Source: Sciurus carolinensis
Lineage: Eukaryota > Chordata > Mammalia > Rodentia > Sciuridae
NCBI RefSeq assembly: GCF_902686445.1
Contig: NC_062222.1
Location: 136,841,035-136,905,034 of the forward strand
Direction of reading: 5' to 3'
DNA: 64,000 nucleotides
In this document: piece by piece, positions 21,841-34,450 of the stretch
How positions within the stretch are numbered: position 1 is the stretch's first letter
How the letters are laid out: each line of letters opens with the position of its first letter
The notes under the pieces: generated by a model
Databases searched by the model: none
The model's input: the letters and a program-made list of their open reading frames with translations, nothing else
What the model was told of the DNA's origin: nothing
Made by a program: the position numbers and the translations under genes

Positions 21841-22539
21841 CTGAGCTGCAACTCCCCATTTGCCAACACATTTGGAAGCCAGAGCAGCCATCTTGGATAA
21901 TCCTGGAAGCTGTAGCACCCATCTTTAGGTGGGGCAAATCCCATCCTGAGACACCTGCTGGAGACTTGAAGCTCATTGTCAGGTACCTCTCATGCATCAG
22001 GCTACTGAACACTGGGAGGTTTCATTACTATATGACTGTTATACTGCAGATTTTCTTTTTTCTCCTTATTGAAAAAATTTGTTTGTATTTCTTTACTTTT
22101 CTTGCTCTCTTTTCCTTTTGTTTACCTGTTTCCTCAGAGTCTCTTTCTCCCTTTTTTGCATGCTAACATCCAATTTCTCTTGATTACACTCTCACCCTTT
22201 CTATTATCTAGAATTTCTGTATATTCTTTTCTTATCCCATTAACAGCTATATTCTACATCCCTCTGCATCCTCTTTATCCTCCATTAGAAACTGCAGACC
22301 TTATTGCAAATCTGTTTGTTTTACTGAAGATAATATTTGAACTTACTCTGTTTATTATAACAATATTGTTATTGTCCTCATAGGGGCTATTTGGTCTAGG
22401 ATTGCATAGTGTCTGAATTGGGCACTGCTAATATTGATTTCCCCTTAAAGAAAAGGTTTTGGAAACCTATAGGGCCACTATAAACCTATAGGGGGAAATC
22501 TGCAATACCCCAGATCTGCACTGATAGAGGGGAAGATAC

Positions 22540-23626
22540 ATGAACAACATGAAAAAACAAGGGAAGAAAATGATCCAAACAAATCTAGATTCTATATTAG
22601 TAGAATCCAATGACAGTATGTTAGAAGAAATGTCAGAAAAGGACTTCAGATTATACATGATTAAGATGATTCACGAAGCAAAGGATGAGATAAGAAAGCA
22701 AATGCAGGCAATGAATGATAATACCAATAAGCAGTTGAAAGAGCAACTGCAGGAAGCAAAAGATCATTTCAACAAAGAGATAGAAATTCTAAAAAAAAAA
22801 AAACCAAATGGAAATCCTTGAAATCAAGGAAACAATAAAACAAATAAAAAAACTCAATGGAAAGCATCACTAAAAGACTAGACCACTTGGAAGACAGAAC
22901 CTCAGACAATGAAGACAAAATATTTAATCTTGAAAATAAAGTAGCCCAAACAGAGAAAATGGTAAGAAACCATGAACACAATCTCCAAGAACTATGGGAC
23001 ATCATGAAAAGTCCAAATTATGAATTATCAGGATTGAGGAAGGCACAGAGATACAAACCAAAGGAATGAACAACCTATTCAATGAAATAATATCAGGAAA
23101 TTTTCCAAACCTGAAGAATGAAATGGAAAATCAAATACAAGAGGCTTACAGAACACCAAATGCACAAAATCACAACAGATCCACACCAAGGCACATTATA
23201 ATGAAAATGCCTAACATACAAAATAAAGATAGGATTTTGAAGGCTGCAAGAGAAAAGCATCAGATTACATATAGAGGGAAACCAATATGGATAGCAGCAG
23301 ACTTCTCAACCCAGACTCTAAAAGCTAGAAGGGCCTGGGACAACATATTTCAAGCTCTGAAAGAACATAGTTGCCAACCAAGAATCCTATACCCAGCAAA
23401 ACTAACCTTCAGATTGGAAGATGAAATAAATCCTTCCATGATAAACAAGAGTGAAAAGAATTTACAAATAGAAAACCTGCACTACAGAATGTTCTCAACA
23501 AAATATTCCATGAGGAGGAAATGCAAAACAACAATGGAGGTCAGCAAAGGGAGGAACTACCTTAAAGGAAAATCCATTCAAAGGAGAAACCAAGTCAAGT
23601 TAAAAACCAAAAATAAGCCCAAATGA
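22540..23626 (+). pseudogene. L1 ORF1 (RNA-binding nucleic-acid chaperone), frameshifted
   Basis: ORF1p coats L1 RNA as a trimer. The first part (22540-22821) is a Lys/Glu/Gln-rich coiled-coil stretch (KQLKEQLQEAKDHFNKEIEI). The middle (22857-23069) continues the coil (DHLEDRTSDNEDKIFNLENK). The last part (23066-23626) is the RRM and C-terminal domain, seen in RTPNAQNHNRSTPRHIIMKM and SCQPRILYPAKLTFRLEDEI. The three parts lie in three frames. The first change falls at an A12 homopolymer. Total length of about 360 codons is normal for L1. Confidence 0.92.
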
Positions 23627-26600
23627 CTGGGAATACAAATCATATCTCAATAATAACCCTGAACGTTAATGGCCTAAACTCATCCATCAAAAGACATAGA
23701 CTGGCAGAATGAATTAAAAAGAAAGACCCAACAATATGCTGCCTTCAAGAGACTCATCTCATAGAAAAAGACATCCACAGACTAAAGGTGAAAGGATGGG
23801 AAAAAACCTACCACGCACATGGACTCAGTAAAAAAGCGGGGGTTTCCATCCTTATTTCAGATAAAGTGGACTTCAAGCCAAAGTTAGTCAGAAGGGATAA
23901 AGAAGGACATCTCATACTGCTTAAGGGAACCATAAATCAGCAAGAAATAATGATCCTAAATATTTATGCCCCAAACAATGGTGCATCCCTGTACATCAAA
24001 CAAATCCTTCTCAATTCCAGGAATCAAATAGACCACAACACAGTAATTCTGGGTGACTTTAATGCACTGCTGTCACCACTAGATAGATCTTCCAAACAAA
24101 AACAAACCAAAAAAACCATAGAACTCAATAACATAACCGATAACTGAGACTTAACAGACATATAGAATATTCCATCCATCAACAAGCGGATTCACTCTCT
24201 TCTCAGCAGCACATGGAACCTTCTCAAAAATAGACCATATATTATGCCACAAAGCAGTCCTTAGTAAATGCAAAAAAATATGAGATACTGCCTTGTGTTC
24301 TATCAGATCATAATGGACTGAGAGTAGAAATCAATGACAAAATAAAAAACAGAAATTACTCCAACACCTGGAGACTAAATAATATGCTATTGAATGAAAC
24401 ATGGATAACAGAAAACATCAGGGAGGAGATAAAAAATTTCTTAGAGGTCAATGAGAACAACCATACAACATATCAAAATCTCTGGGACACTATGAAAGCG
24501 GTACTAAGAGAAAAATTCATTGCATGGAGCGCATTCCAGAAAAGAATGAAAAGTCAACAACTAAATGACCTAACGTTACAGCTCAAAGCCTTAGAAAAAG
24601 AAGAACAGAATAACAGCAAAAGTAGTAGAAGACAGGAAATAATTAAAATCAGAGCTGAAATCAATGAAATTGAAACAAAAGAAACAATTCAAAAAATTGA
24701 CAAACAAAAAGTTGGTTCTTTGAAAAAGTAAACAAAATAGACAAACCCTTAGCCACACTAACAAAGAGAAGGAGAGAGAAACTCAAATTACTAAAATTCG
24801 TGATGAAAAAGGAAATATCATGATGGACACCACTGAGATACATAACATAATGAGAAGCTACTTTGAAAATCTGTATTCCAACAAAATAGAAACTACCAAA
24901 GACATTGACAATTTCTAGATACATGCTCTTCCCAAACTGAACCAGGAGAACATACACAATTTAAACAGATCAATATCAAGCAACGAAATAGAAGAAGCCA
25001 TCAAAAGCCTACCAACCAAGAAAAGCCCAGGACCAGACGGATTCTCAGCTGAGTTCTACAAGACCTTCAAAGAAGAACTCATTCCAGTACTTCTCAAAGT
25101 ATTCCAGGAAATAGAAAAGGAGGGTACCCTACCAAACTCATTCTAAGAAGCTAATATCACCCTCATACCCAAACCAGGAAAAGACACATCAAGGAAAGAA
25201 AATTTTAGACCAATATCCTTGATGAATATAGATGCGAAGATCCTTAACAAAATATGGCAAACCATATCCAAAAACATATTAAGAAAATTGTGTACCACGA
25301 TCAAGTGGGGTTCATCCCTGGAATGCAAGGATGATTTAACATTCATAAATCAATAAACGTAATCCATCATGTCAATAGACTTAAGGATAAGAATCATATG
25401 GTTATTTCAATTGATGCAGAAAAAGCGTTCGACAAAATACAACACCCCTTCATGCTCGAAACGCTAGAAAAAATAGGGATAGTAGGAACATACTTGAACA
25501 TTGTACAGGCTATTTATGCTAAGCTCATGGCCAACATCATTCTTAATGGAGAAAAACTGAAACCATTTCCTTTAAAAACAGGAAAAAGACAGGGATGTCC
25601 TCTTTCACCACTTCTATTCAACATTGTCCTTGAAACTCTAGCCAGAGCAATTAGACAGACAAAAGAAATTAAAGAGAAACGAATAGGAAAAGAGGAACTT
25701 AAGCTGTCAGTATTTGCTGATGACATGATTCTATATTTAGAGGATCCAAAAAACTCCTCCAGAAAACTTCTAGACCTTATCAGTGAATTCAGCAAAATAG
25801 CAGGCTATAAAATCAACACACACAAATCTAAAGCATTTTTATACGCAAGCGATGAAACATCTGAAAGGGAAATGAGGAAAATAACTCCATTTGCAATAGC
25901 CTCAAAAAAAATAAAATACTTGGGCATCAATCTAACCAAAGAGGTAAAAAATCTCTACAATGAAAACTACAAAACATTGAAGAAAGAAATTTTGGAAGAC
26001 CTTAGAAGATGGAAAGATCTCCCATGTTCTTGGATATGCAGATTTAATATTGTCAAAATGGCCATACTACCAAAAGTGCTATACAGATTCAATGCAATTC
26101 CAATTAAAATCCCAATGATGTACCTTACAGAAATAGAGCAAGCAATCATGAAATTTATCTGGAAGAATAAGAAACCCAGAACAGCTAAAACAATCCTTAG
26201 CAGGAAGAATGAAACGGAGTACCGCAATACCAGAACTTCAACTATAGTACAAAGCAATAGTAACAAAAACAGCATGGTATTGGCACCAAAATAGACAGGT
26301 AGATCAGAATAGAGGACAGAATAGAGGACACGGACACAAACCCAAATAAATACAATTTTCTCACACTAGACAAAGGTGCCAAAAATATGCAATGAAGAAA
26401 ACATAGCCTCTTCAACAAATGGTGCTGGGAAAACTGGAAATCCATATACAACAGAATGAAACTAAACCCCTATCTCTCACCCTGCACAAAAATCAACTCA
26501 CAATGGATCAAGGACCTTGAAATCAGACCAGAGACCCTGCATCTTATAGAGGAAAAAGTAGGTCCAAATCTTCACCTTGTTGGCTTAGGATCAGACTTCC

Positions 26601-27010
26601 TTACAGACTCCCATAGCACAAGAAATAAAAGCAAGAATCAACAACCGGGATAGATTCAAACTAAATAGCTTTCACTCAGCAAAGGAAACTATCAGCAATG
26701 TGAACAGAGAACCTACAGAGTGGGAGAAAATCTTTGCCACTCATACTTCAGAGAGAGCACTAATTTCCAGAATATATAAAGAACTCAAAAAACTCTATAC
26801 CAAGAATACAAATAACCCAATCAACAAATGGGCTAACGATATGAACAGACACTTCACAGAAGATCTACAAGCGATCAACAAACATATGAAAAAATGTTCA
26901 CCATCTTTAGTAATAAGAGAAATGCAAATCAAAACTACACTAAGATTCCATCTCACCCCAATTAGAATGGCAATTATCAAGAACACAAGCAACAATAGAA
27001 GTTGGTGAAG
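23624..27010 (+). pseudogene. L1 ORF2 (endonuclease-reverse transcriptase), multiply disrupted
   Basis: ORF2 starts at the ATG overlapping the end of ORF1 and carries an apurinic-type endonuclease (ILNIYAPNNG, GDFNALLS near 24050). The reverse transcriptase (25398-26294) shows [40 protein letters not shown] and the catalytic FADDM motif near 25720. A C-terminal remnant (26700-27008) includes NRHFTEDLQAINKHMKKC. In-frame stops occur near 23711 and 24146, and others split the RT from the endonuclease. It cannot yield active protein. Confidence 0.92.
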
Positions 27011-27461
27011 ATGTGGGGAAAGAGGTACACTCATACATTGCTGGTGGGGCTGCAAATTAGTGCAACCACTCTGGAAAGCAGTGTGGAGATTCCTTAGAAA
27101 ACTTGGAATGGACCCCCATTTGACCCAGCTATCCCACTCCTTGGCCTATACCCAAAGGACTTAAAATCAGCATACTACAGAAATACAGCCACATCAATGT
27201 TCGTAGCTGCTCAATTCACAATAGCCAGATTGTGGAAGCAACCTAGATGTCATTCAATTGATGAATGGATAAAGAAGCTGTGGTATATATATATATATAC
27301 ACAATGAAATATTACTCAGCTATAAAGAATAATAAAATTATGGCATTTGTAGGTAAATAGATGAAATTGGAGAATATCATGCTAAGTGAGATAAGCCAAT
27401 CTCAAAAAACCAAAGGACGAATGATCTTGCTGATAAGCAGATGATGACACATAATGGGAGG

Positions 27462-27540
27462 TGGGAGGGTGGCAAGACTGAAGGAAGGAGGGACAGTATA
27501 GAGGGAAAAGAGGGGTGGGGGGGTAAGGGGGAAGGAAAAA
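27462..27540 (+). repeat. G-rich polypurine tract in the L1 3'UTR
   Basis: Runs 'gggaggtgggagggtgg' and 'aggggtgggggggtaagggg' could form G-quadruplexes. Such a tract is a shared trait of mammalian L1 3'UTRs. Confidence 0.85.
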
Positions 27541-27681
27541 ATAACAGAATGAATCAAACATCATTATCCTATGTAAATGTATGAATATGCAAATGGTATG
27601 CTGTTACTCCATGTACAAACAGAAATAACATGCATCCCATTTGTTTACAATAAAAATAAATTAAAAAAAATAAAGAAAACC

Positions 27682-27691
27682 ACTTATACAG
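27682..27691 (+). mobile_element. Terminal bases of the split MaLR-type LTR
   Basis: Directly after the L1 tail, 'cttatacagg' resembles the missing LTR end. 'gaaaaccactt' before it resembles 'gaaaaagctgactt' left of the L1, a decayed target duplication. This is a weak, short match. Confidence 0.35.
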
Positions 27692-28817
27692 GTGGTTGGA
27701 AGGTTGGTAGGCAGGTTGAGTGTACAAGTCCTGACAGTGACCTCCAGATTATCTTGGAGTACTGCCTGGTATTGTGTGAGCCTTTCTGCAGTCACCCATG
27801 AGAATCCCCCTGTTTCTGGAATGACTTTTCCTGATGGGGAGTTGGACCCTTAAGGGGCTGTCCTAAGGAAATCTTAGTGACTTCCCCCACTAAGAGAACC
27901 GTGGTCTCTGCTCTCTGTAAGCCCCCTGGCCATTCCATCTTGTTTCTTTGATAATTAAGCTAAGGGTCTAGATTGGTCGCCCAGATTTTGAGTTAGGACC
28001 CTGGTAAACTCTTCCTTTTCTTTCTGCCACATAGAGGATAAAAATTTTTTGTCAAAATAGGTATTCCTGGGGGTGAAGCCTGGCTTCGAGCCTGTTTTAG
28101 GGATTTAAAGGACCCATATTGATTTCTGAGTCCTGCTCTGTAGGCTTAGATCTGGTCCTTTGGTCCCCTCATAGAGAGGTTTTACAGTGAGGTTAAAGTT
28201 GGGAATCTAGATTCTGCAAAAACCTACCATACCCAAAAAATAGTGCAGTTGTGTTTGGCGGAAGGTGGCCCTGATTCACAAATGGCCTTTGTCCTTTCTG
28301 GAAGGGCGCCTGCTGCATGGGGTTAGTATATACCACAAGCTTGGCACCTTTTTTGGGAGATGTGGGCCTTTTCCTTAGATACCTTGAATCCCCTTTCTGC
28401 TGGAAAATTAAATACCTGCTAGTATTATGGTTGGAGACTTCTGCTAGACTGTATACCAGCAGGTCATCACATACCAAAGGATCCTACCCCGCTTGTACTG
28501 TGATCCCTTAAGTCCCTTACCAGGGCTCAGGCAAAGAAATGAGGGCTATTCCTAAACTCTTGAGGGAGAGTTTATGTCCATGTATATGGCTGGTTTTCCT
28601 CATTAAAAGGATCTTCCCAGTGGAAAGCAAAGAGGTGTGGGGATAGTGGGTGCCTGGGACCAAAAAAAAAGTGTCTTTGAGCTCCACCCAGTGAGCTAGG
28701 TGTGCCTCCTATTGTCTGGGAAGGTAAGTTGTAAGGGTCAGCAGCCAAAGGGTGTCCAGGGACCACAGCCTCTTGGACAGGTCTCAGGTCTTGCACCAGT
28801 TGGTATTCCCTGCTGGG

Positions 28818-29030
28818 GCTTTATTTATTTATTTTGGGTACTGGGGATTAAACTCAGGGACTCTTCACCACTGAGCTACATCCCCAGCCCTATTTTGCAT
28901 TTTATTTAGAGACAGAGTTGAGTTGCTTAGTGCCTCACTTTTGCCAAGGCTGGCTTTGAAGTTGGGATCCTCCTGCCTCAGCCTCCCCAGCCATTGGGAT
29001 TACAGGTGTGTGCCACTGTGCCTGACCCCT
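28818..29030 (-). mobile_element. B1-ID SINE inside the ERV pol remnant
   Basis: 'ggtactggggattaaactca', 'accactgagctacatcccca' and 'gggattacaggtgtgtgcca' are the antisense composite SINE. Both flanks carry 'ccctgctggg' (near 28808 and 29027), a target-site duplication, and RT homology resumes on each side. Confidence 0.92.
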
Positions 29031-29786
29031 GCTGGGTTTTAAGACAGGCAGAATGGGGGTATTGCAGGGAGATTGGCAAGGTCTAAGATGTCCATATTTA
29101 GCTAGCTCATCTACGATGGTTTGCAATCCTTTTTTGGTTTCTTCCTTTAAGACTGGGCTCCCTTATATGTCCTGGGTGGGCGTTGGTTGCCCTTCCTGTT
29201 ATACTAGGCCAGTGGATTTACGTGTAAGTCAGTGACTCTTGGCACAGAAGTGCTCTCTCCAGCTAGGAGAGTAGCTTGAGTTCTCTAACCAGGTTTTAAG
29301 ATGATTCTGTTTCACATGATGCCTCTGCCCAGGAGAGGGATTGGGCAGTTTGGAACTATTAGAAACTCATGCATGAAAAGTTTTGTTTTTTCCCCCAAAT
29401 TGACATGATATAGGGAGAGTAAAAAAATTAGTTTTTTTTTTTTTCATCTATGCCTACCACCACGATGGTTCAGGAGGAAGGCTTACCTGCCTAAGTGGTT
29501 AGACCCAAGTAAGTGGCCCCCGTGTCTAGAAGGAATTGAATTGGCTTACCCAGGATGTCCAAGGGCTTCTTGGAGGTGGTGATGATATCCTTCAGGGGGA
29601 CGTTGGCAATGACCCCAGTGTCCTCAGTTGCTTAGCTGACTGGTCCCCTTTCCAGACTGAGGGCAGTCAGTCCTCCAGTGCCGGGGGTTGTCTGAGGGGT
29701 TTTCACATATGCATCAAGGGAATCCTTGGCCAGCGTCTGGTATCTTTGCACTCAAAGCAAGAGGTCTTTCTTGAGGCCTTTCCAGT

Positions 29787-29885
29787 TTCTTTTTTTTTTT
29801 TCTTCTCCCCATCCCGGGGCTCTGGGGATTCGAACCCCAGCCCTTGCACATGCTAGGCAAGCGAGATGAGCTATATCGTCAGCAT
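29787..29885 (-). mobile_element. ID-type SINE inside the ERV
   Basis: T-rich tail, then 'gggattcgaaccccagccct' and 'gcacatgctaggcaagcgag'. Flanked by 'ggcctttccagtttct' and 'ggcctctccagtttct', a 16-bp target duplication with one mismatch. Confidence 0.9.
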
Positions 29886-30939
29886 GGCCTCTCCAGTTTC
29901 TGAGATGTCCTGTAGATTCCAAGGTCACTGCCAATCATGGCTGCCAAATGTGGGCTTGCTGCCTTTCCTGGTCCCTCTTACCATCCTTCAGATTGCTGAT
30001 GTTGCAGACCACAAAGGCAGAAATTAATCATTGGTTTCTATTAGTCTGGGGTCCCATCTGGAGTTTTTGACATTTTGCCTGATATCTGTGGCTGACTGAG
30101 GAAATGCTGATCTAATAACACAGCCACTTCCCTAGAGAAGAGTCTCTGTTGTTATACTTTTGGGAAAACTTCCTCTCGCTGATCACAAAAGGCTGCCGGA
30201 CTTTCTTGCTTTTCCTGGGCTAACACTTCTTAATTTATCATAATTAACAAACTTGTTAATGTCTTTTCATTCCCACCAAGAGGGCTTGTCCTTGTCACGC
30301 CTGCTGGAGTGTCGTCGCCTCAGTTGGGGTAATTGGCGGGGATAGCTTGAGACCAGGTCATCCAGCTGGGGTGCAGCTGATTTCATCGGCTTGCCTGCAT
30401 GCTGCTCCAGTGATTCACTCTTCTGAGAAGGGTGCAGCTCACTCTCAAAGTAATTGAACGCACCTGCAGGATAAGCCAAAGGCCATTGTTAGAGTTTGAA
30501 ACCCATTGACAAACTTGTCTGGGTTCTCAGAGTATTTTCTTAGCCTTTGTTTACATTGTTGGATGTCAGCTGCTAAGAGAGGACCTGTATTTTTACTGTC
30601 CCTTTGGCCCTGAACATTTCCCTAAAGGGTAGGAGTCCTTGTGTAGTGTCCATGGCTTCCATGTACACGCGTGGGTATGTGCACACACACGTGTAGATAA
30701 GTAGATTTGTCATTTTATTCCATTGTCCTACATTTTGTTTCTAAAAAATACATAGTTCCAAAAGACAAAAAGAAAAAAGAAAAAACCCTCGTTTCCATGC
30801 CTGTAAATCCTGTTGAATGATTTAGCCATTTTTCTGTTGATGAGCATGTTTAGGTTGTTGCCTTTTTTCCTTGCATGAAAGCCAAACTTCTGCTTACACC
30901 TTCTCTTTTCTCTTTCAGGTAAACTTTAGGGCCAGTTTC

Positions 30940-31300
30940 TCAGTCCTGCGAAAATTTGTTGGAATTCTGACTATTACAGGATTAAATGAATTTATTGACT
31001 GGGAGTATTGGCATCTTTATAATATGAAGTAGTTTCTTTGTGAAAAATGATACCATTGTCCTTTATTCAGATTTTTTAAAAAACTGTTTAGGGAAGGTTC
31101 TGCTGTCTTCTTGCACATGCTTTTCATTGGACTTGCCCTAGGCTGACCTAGGTCTTGTGCCTTTTTGAATTGGCTGCTTCATTACCCCTTGGGTTTGTTG
31201 TTGCTGGTGTATAGGGAGTCTTTTGGTACTTGCATGTTTATCTTACACCCGGTCACCTCAAGTTATTTAAACGGGGTAAAGGTGGCCCTGTATATTGGCC
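30940..31300 (-). mobile_element. Ancient L1 ORF2 fragment
   Basis: 'tattggcatctttataatat' and 'tgttgttgctggtgtatagg' match the antisense of old mammalian L1 ORF2. Strongly diverged. The left limit is uncertain, and 30660-30890 may belong to it. Confidence 0.65.
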
Positions 31301-31401
31301 CTGTGCTATTGACTTCACGGCAGTCTTAATTATAATCTTTATAGCTCAAAGTCTGCCAGCAGCAAAATCAAACTTTTACACACCTTTGCTTTAAATATAG
31401 C

Positions 31402-31617
31402 TCAGCTGGGTGCAGTGGCACATGCCTGTAATTCCAGTGGCTCCAGAGTCTGAGGCAGGAGAATCCCAAGTTCAGACCCAGTCTTAGCAACTTAGTGAAG
31501 CCTTGAGCAACTTAGGGAGACCCTGTCTCAAAATAAAAAAGGTCTGGGGATGTGGCTCAGTGATTAAACAATCCCTGACACCCCCCTCCCCAAATAAATG
31601 AATAAATAAGTAAAGCC
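31402..31617 (+). mobile_element. B1-ID SINE
   Basis: 'tgggtgcagtggcacatgcc', 'cttagtgaagccttgagcaa' and 'ctggggatgtggctcagtga' are followed by an A/T-rich (AAAT)n tail. Confidence 0.92.
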
Positions 31618-32094
31618 CAAAGAAGTGTATTTGTAACCATTAGAGCCTGCTTGCTTTGCCCCCAAAACAACAGTCAGGTGCTACCCTAGGTAAGAGAGCC
31701 CAGGCCTGTCAGAGACCCTGTGTCTGCTGCCCTTTGGGTGCTCTAGCCCAGGGACTCACCTGTACCTGAAGCCCCTCACTGTTCTCCTTTGCAGCCAGGT
31801 TCCATGTCCCCCTCCCCTCTCGGTTTGGTGCTTGAGTCCCTCCCAGCCCAGTCACCACCCACATACAGCACTGTGCTACTGCCACCCTGTGGTCACACCT
31901 TTCTTCTTGGTAAGTCCATAGATCGCTAAATGCAATAGAACTTTGTGAATCCTCTTGTTATTTTAAACCATTTTCAGGCAGGTCATCTTACTTTTCAAGG
32001 AACTATGTAGTCAACTGTTGCTCTCTGTATCTTCCCTTCTGCTGCTTCCATCTCATTTCATTTTCTTGTCTTATTGCATTTGCCCTGATTTAAT

Positions 32095-32395
32095 GTTTAA
32101 TTTTTTAAAGATTAGAAATCTTTATTTCTTTATTTTGGTTGACACATAAAAATTGTGAAGTTCCCATATGTGTACGCATTGTGTAACATTCAAATCAGGG
32201 GACACATACCTGTCTCCTCAAATATTTATCAGTTTTTGTGGTGGAAACATTCAACACCCTCTTAGCTTTTTTGAATTATTACCTGTGGTCACCCTGCTGT
32301 GCAATAGAGCACCAGTACTTATTTCTTGCTGTTTCACTGTAACTGAGTATGCGTCAGTCAGTCTTCCCCTTCCCCTAATTAATGTCCAATTTTAG
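32095..32395 (-). mobile_element. Ancient L1M-type 3'UTR
   Basis: 'cattgtgtaacattcaaatc', 'cctcaaatatttatcagttt' and 'tggtcaccctgctgtgcaat' match the antisense of the old L1MA/L1MB 3' end. Short open frames here are therefore not genes. Confidence 0.8.
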
Positions 32396-34296
32396 CAGTG
32401 ATGGCTGTCATCTTTGCCTTGTCCCTGAGTTCACTGGGTTTAATTTGAAAGTTCTACTGTTTTGTAAAAGTTCTTCTTAGGAAAGGTTTTGTTGTCTTGC
32501 ACATAGTTTTCTCCTATCTTACTGCAGGCTCCCAGTATTTAAGGCCAAGACCCTTCACTTCTTGCACATCCAGGGCTGCTGCGTTACTCCACTCCACTGG
32601 CCTCTCTTGGAGGGACGAAGGCACCAAGCTCTCATCTCCTCTGGCTCTTCTGCACCTGACAGCTTCCTCCTCCCCAGCTCCAGTTGTCTCATAGGATCAT
32701 CAGTCAGACCTGGCTCATGCTCACAACCTGCCAGGGCTTTGCCTCACACCACGTGTAAAACCCAAGTTCCTTTTACCAAAGAGCACAGCAAGGCTCCAGG
32801 CAGGGTGGAGGCTGGGATGAGCCGGATGAGGGGGCTGCTTGCTGTTTCTGAGGAGGACCTGCTGGGAAGGGAAGGGGACTGAAGAGGGTTTGGGCCAAGG
32901 AAGGAATTCTGTGACCGAGCAGCAGGGGGAGCCGGAGCGTCTGCATGCACGGAGCAGTTGCCCGAACCCGCTGCTTTGGGAGGGTGAGTGGAACTTGCTG
33001 CCGGGACAGCTGTGTACTCGCAGTGATTTCTTAGGCTTCTCGCGGTCTGGCTGTTCCGTCTTGCTGCAGTGTGACGGCTTCTGCGAGGTCTGAGGTGGCA
33101 TGCTCTGCGGGTGTGAGAACAACCTCCTTCCACCTTTGTGCCTGGACAACAAGGGTGGGCATATGGGGCCCTGTGTGGCCACTCTGCCTGGGATTCTGCC
33201 ACCTCTGCTGCCCAGTGGCAGCTGCTCCTGCCCGGGCTGCCTGGCCCACAGCGCAGGTTGGCGGGACCTTTCCGAGGCCTGTCTACGTGCACGCAGGACC
33301 TTCAGGGCCTTGAAGATGTGCGTTTCCCCCTCCTGCAGCGCGTGGGGCGGCGCTCAGAAACCTACCCACCGCTCTCTAGAGCGTCTTGGTCCCGGCACAG
33401 AGTGGAGGCTGCCAGTGTGGAGAAGCAGGCTGGGGCTGTGTCTGCTGGTGCAGAAAGCCATCGCTGTGCTTTTGTGGAAGTCGTGGGATGGATATTGTTC
33501 CCACACAGAGCTTCAGTGGCATCAGGAGCCCGGGACATGGGACACCTGAGGCCATTAGTGGTGACCTGTGGGTAGGGGCCTCAGGGGTGGGTTTTATTTT
33601 CTTCTTTGAACTCTACATATTGTTCAATTTTAAAAAATACAATGGGTATACACTATGTTTTGAAGACAGTTTGTCTTTTAATTGGAAGTATTTTAATTCA
33701 CAGTGCGCACACCTGGGAGGAGGAGCGCCAGGGCTGTTCAGCTGCACTGGGAGCCGCGTCCCGCCACCCCCTGGTGTCCCGGGACCTCGCAGGGTGCTGT
33801 AGCATGGCGGTCCTGTGTGGTGTGTGTCTCGTTCATCCTCTCGCGTCCTCGTCTTCCTCTGTGGCTGTGCTGGTCTGCTGTCTCCAGGGAGCCCTGGTGT
33901 ATTCACTCTGACCCCGACAGTGGACGTCCGAAAGTTCTGCCTTTGCACACTTGGTGTGGACACGTGCACAGGTGAATTCTGAGGCGACACATTCCCACTC
34001 AAGAACGTGTGGAGTGGGAGCCAGAAGGAGGCCCCTGGTGTGCAGGGGTGGTCTTCATAAACGACTGGGTGAGCGGGTGCTCAGCTGGGAAAGCCCATCC
34101 TACCCTGCCTCACGCCGCACACCGCAGGTCCACGTGCAAGGTGGAAAAGGTGGTGTCCCAGGGAAAGCCTGGGCTGACATCTTTGTGACCTGGAGCAGGT
34201 AAAGCTTTCCTGCTTTTGTGGTGACTCTTCAGAACAGTGCTAGCCATTAGGTCCAGAATGGACACGTTGGACTGAACCATCAAGAGAGCGTCCAGA
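32396..34296. other. GC-rich intergenic DNA
   Basis: Beginning of the GC/CpG-rich domain. Overlapping open frames on both strands (for example 32744-33292 and 33100-33549) follow from GC content and resemble no protein family. No exon or splice pattern is convincing. Confidence 0.6.
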
Positions 34297-34450
34297 GGGG
34301 CTGGGGCTGGAGCTCAGTAGTGGAGCACTTGCCCGACTTGTGTGAGGCACTGGGTTTGATCCTCAGCACCGCATTTAAATATAAATAAATATAGAAACAA
34401 AGCGAAAGTATTGTGTACATCTACAACTAAAAAAAAAAAATTTAAAAAAA
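34297..34450 (+). mobile_element. ID-type SINE
   Basis: 'ggggctggggctggagctca', 'gagcacttgcccgacttgtg' and an A-rich tail with 'aaatataaataaatatagaa'. This is the tRNA-like SINE of the same genome. Confidence 0.9.

Larger units (their letters stand above)
21131..27676 (+). mobile_element. Near full-length L1 retrotransposon, inactivated
   Basis: 5'UTR from 21131 with a YY1-type 'ccaagatggcgg'. ORF1 spans 22540-23626 in three frames. ORF2 runs from about 23624 with many stops. The 3'UTR carries a purine/G-rich tract (27462-27540), and an AATAAAAATAAA/A-rich tail ends near 27676. Length of about 6.5 kb is full size. Frameshifts (for example in an A12 run at 22791) and nonsense codons show it cannot move by itself. 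It inserted in the 3' end of a MaLR LTR. Confidence 0.95.
27692..30650 (-). pseudogene. Degenerate gammaretrovirus-like ERV (gag/pro/pol remnant)
   Basis: On the - strand, from right to left, there is a possible gag-like stretch (30650-30000), then a retropepsin-type DTGAT motif (29512-29526), then reverse-transcriptase blocks (29126-29030 and 28796-28193). These include a leucine-flanked Asp-Asp pair near 28455. Class I (gamma) is suggested by the order and block pattern. It carries many stops and frameshifts and is interrupted by two SINEs. No LTR or env was recognised at either end. The left end stops at the MaLR/L1 junction. It is an old, dead copy. I give no restored reading. Confidence 0.7.
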
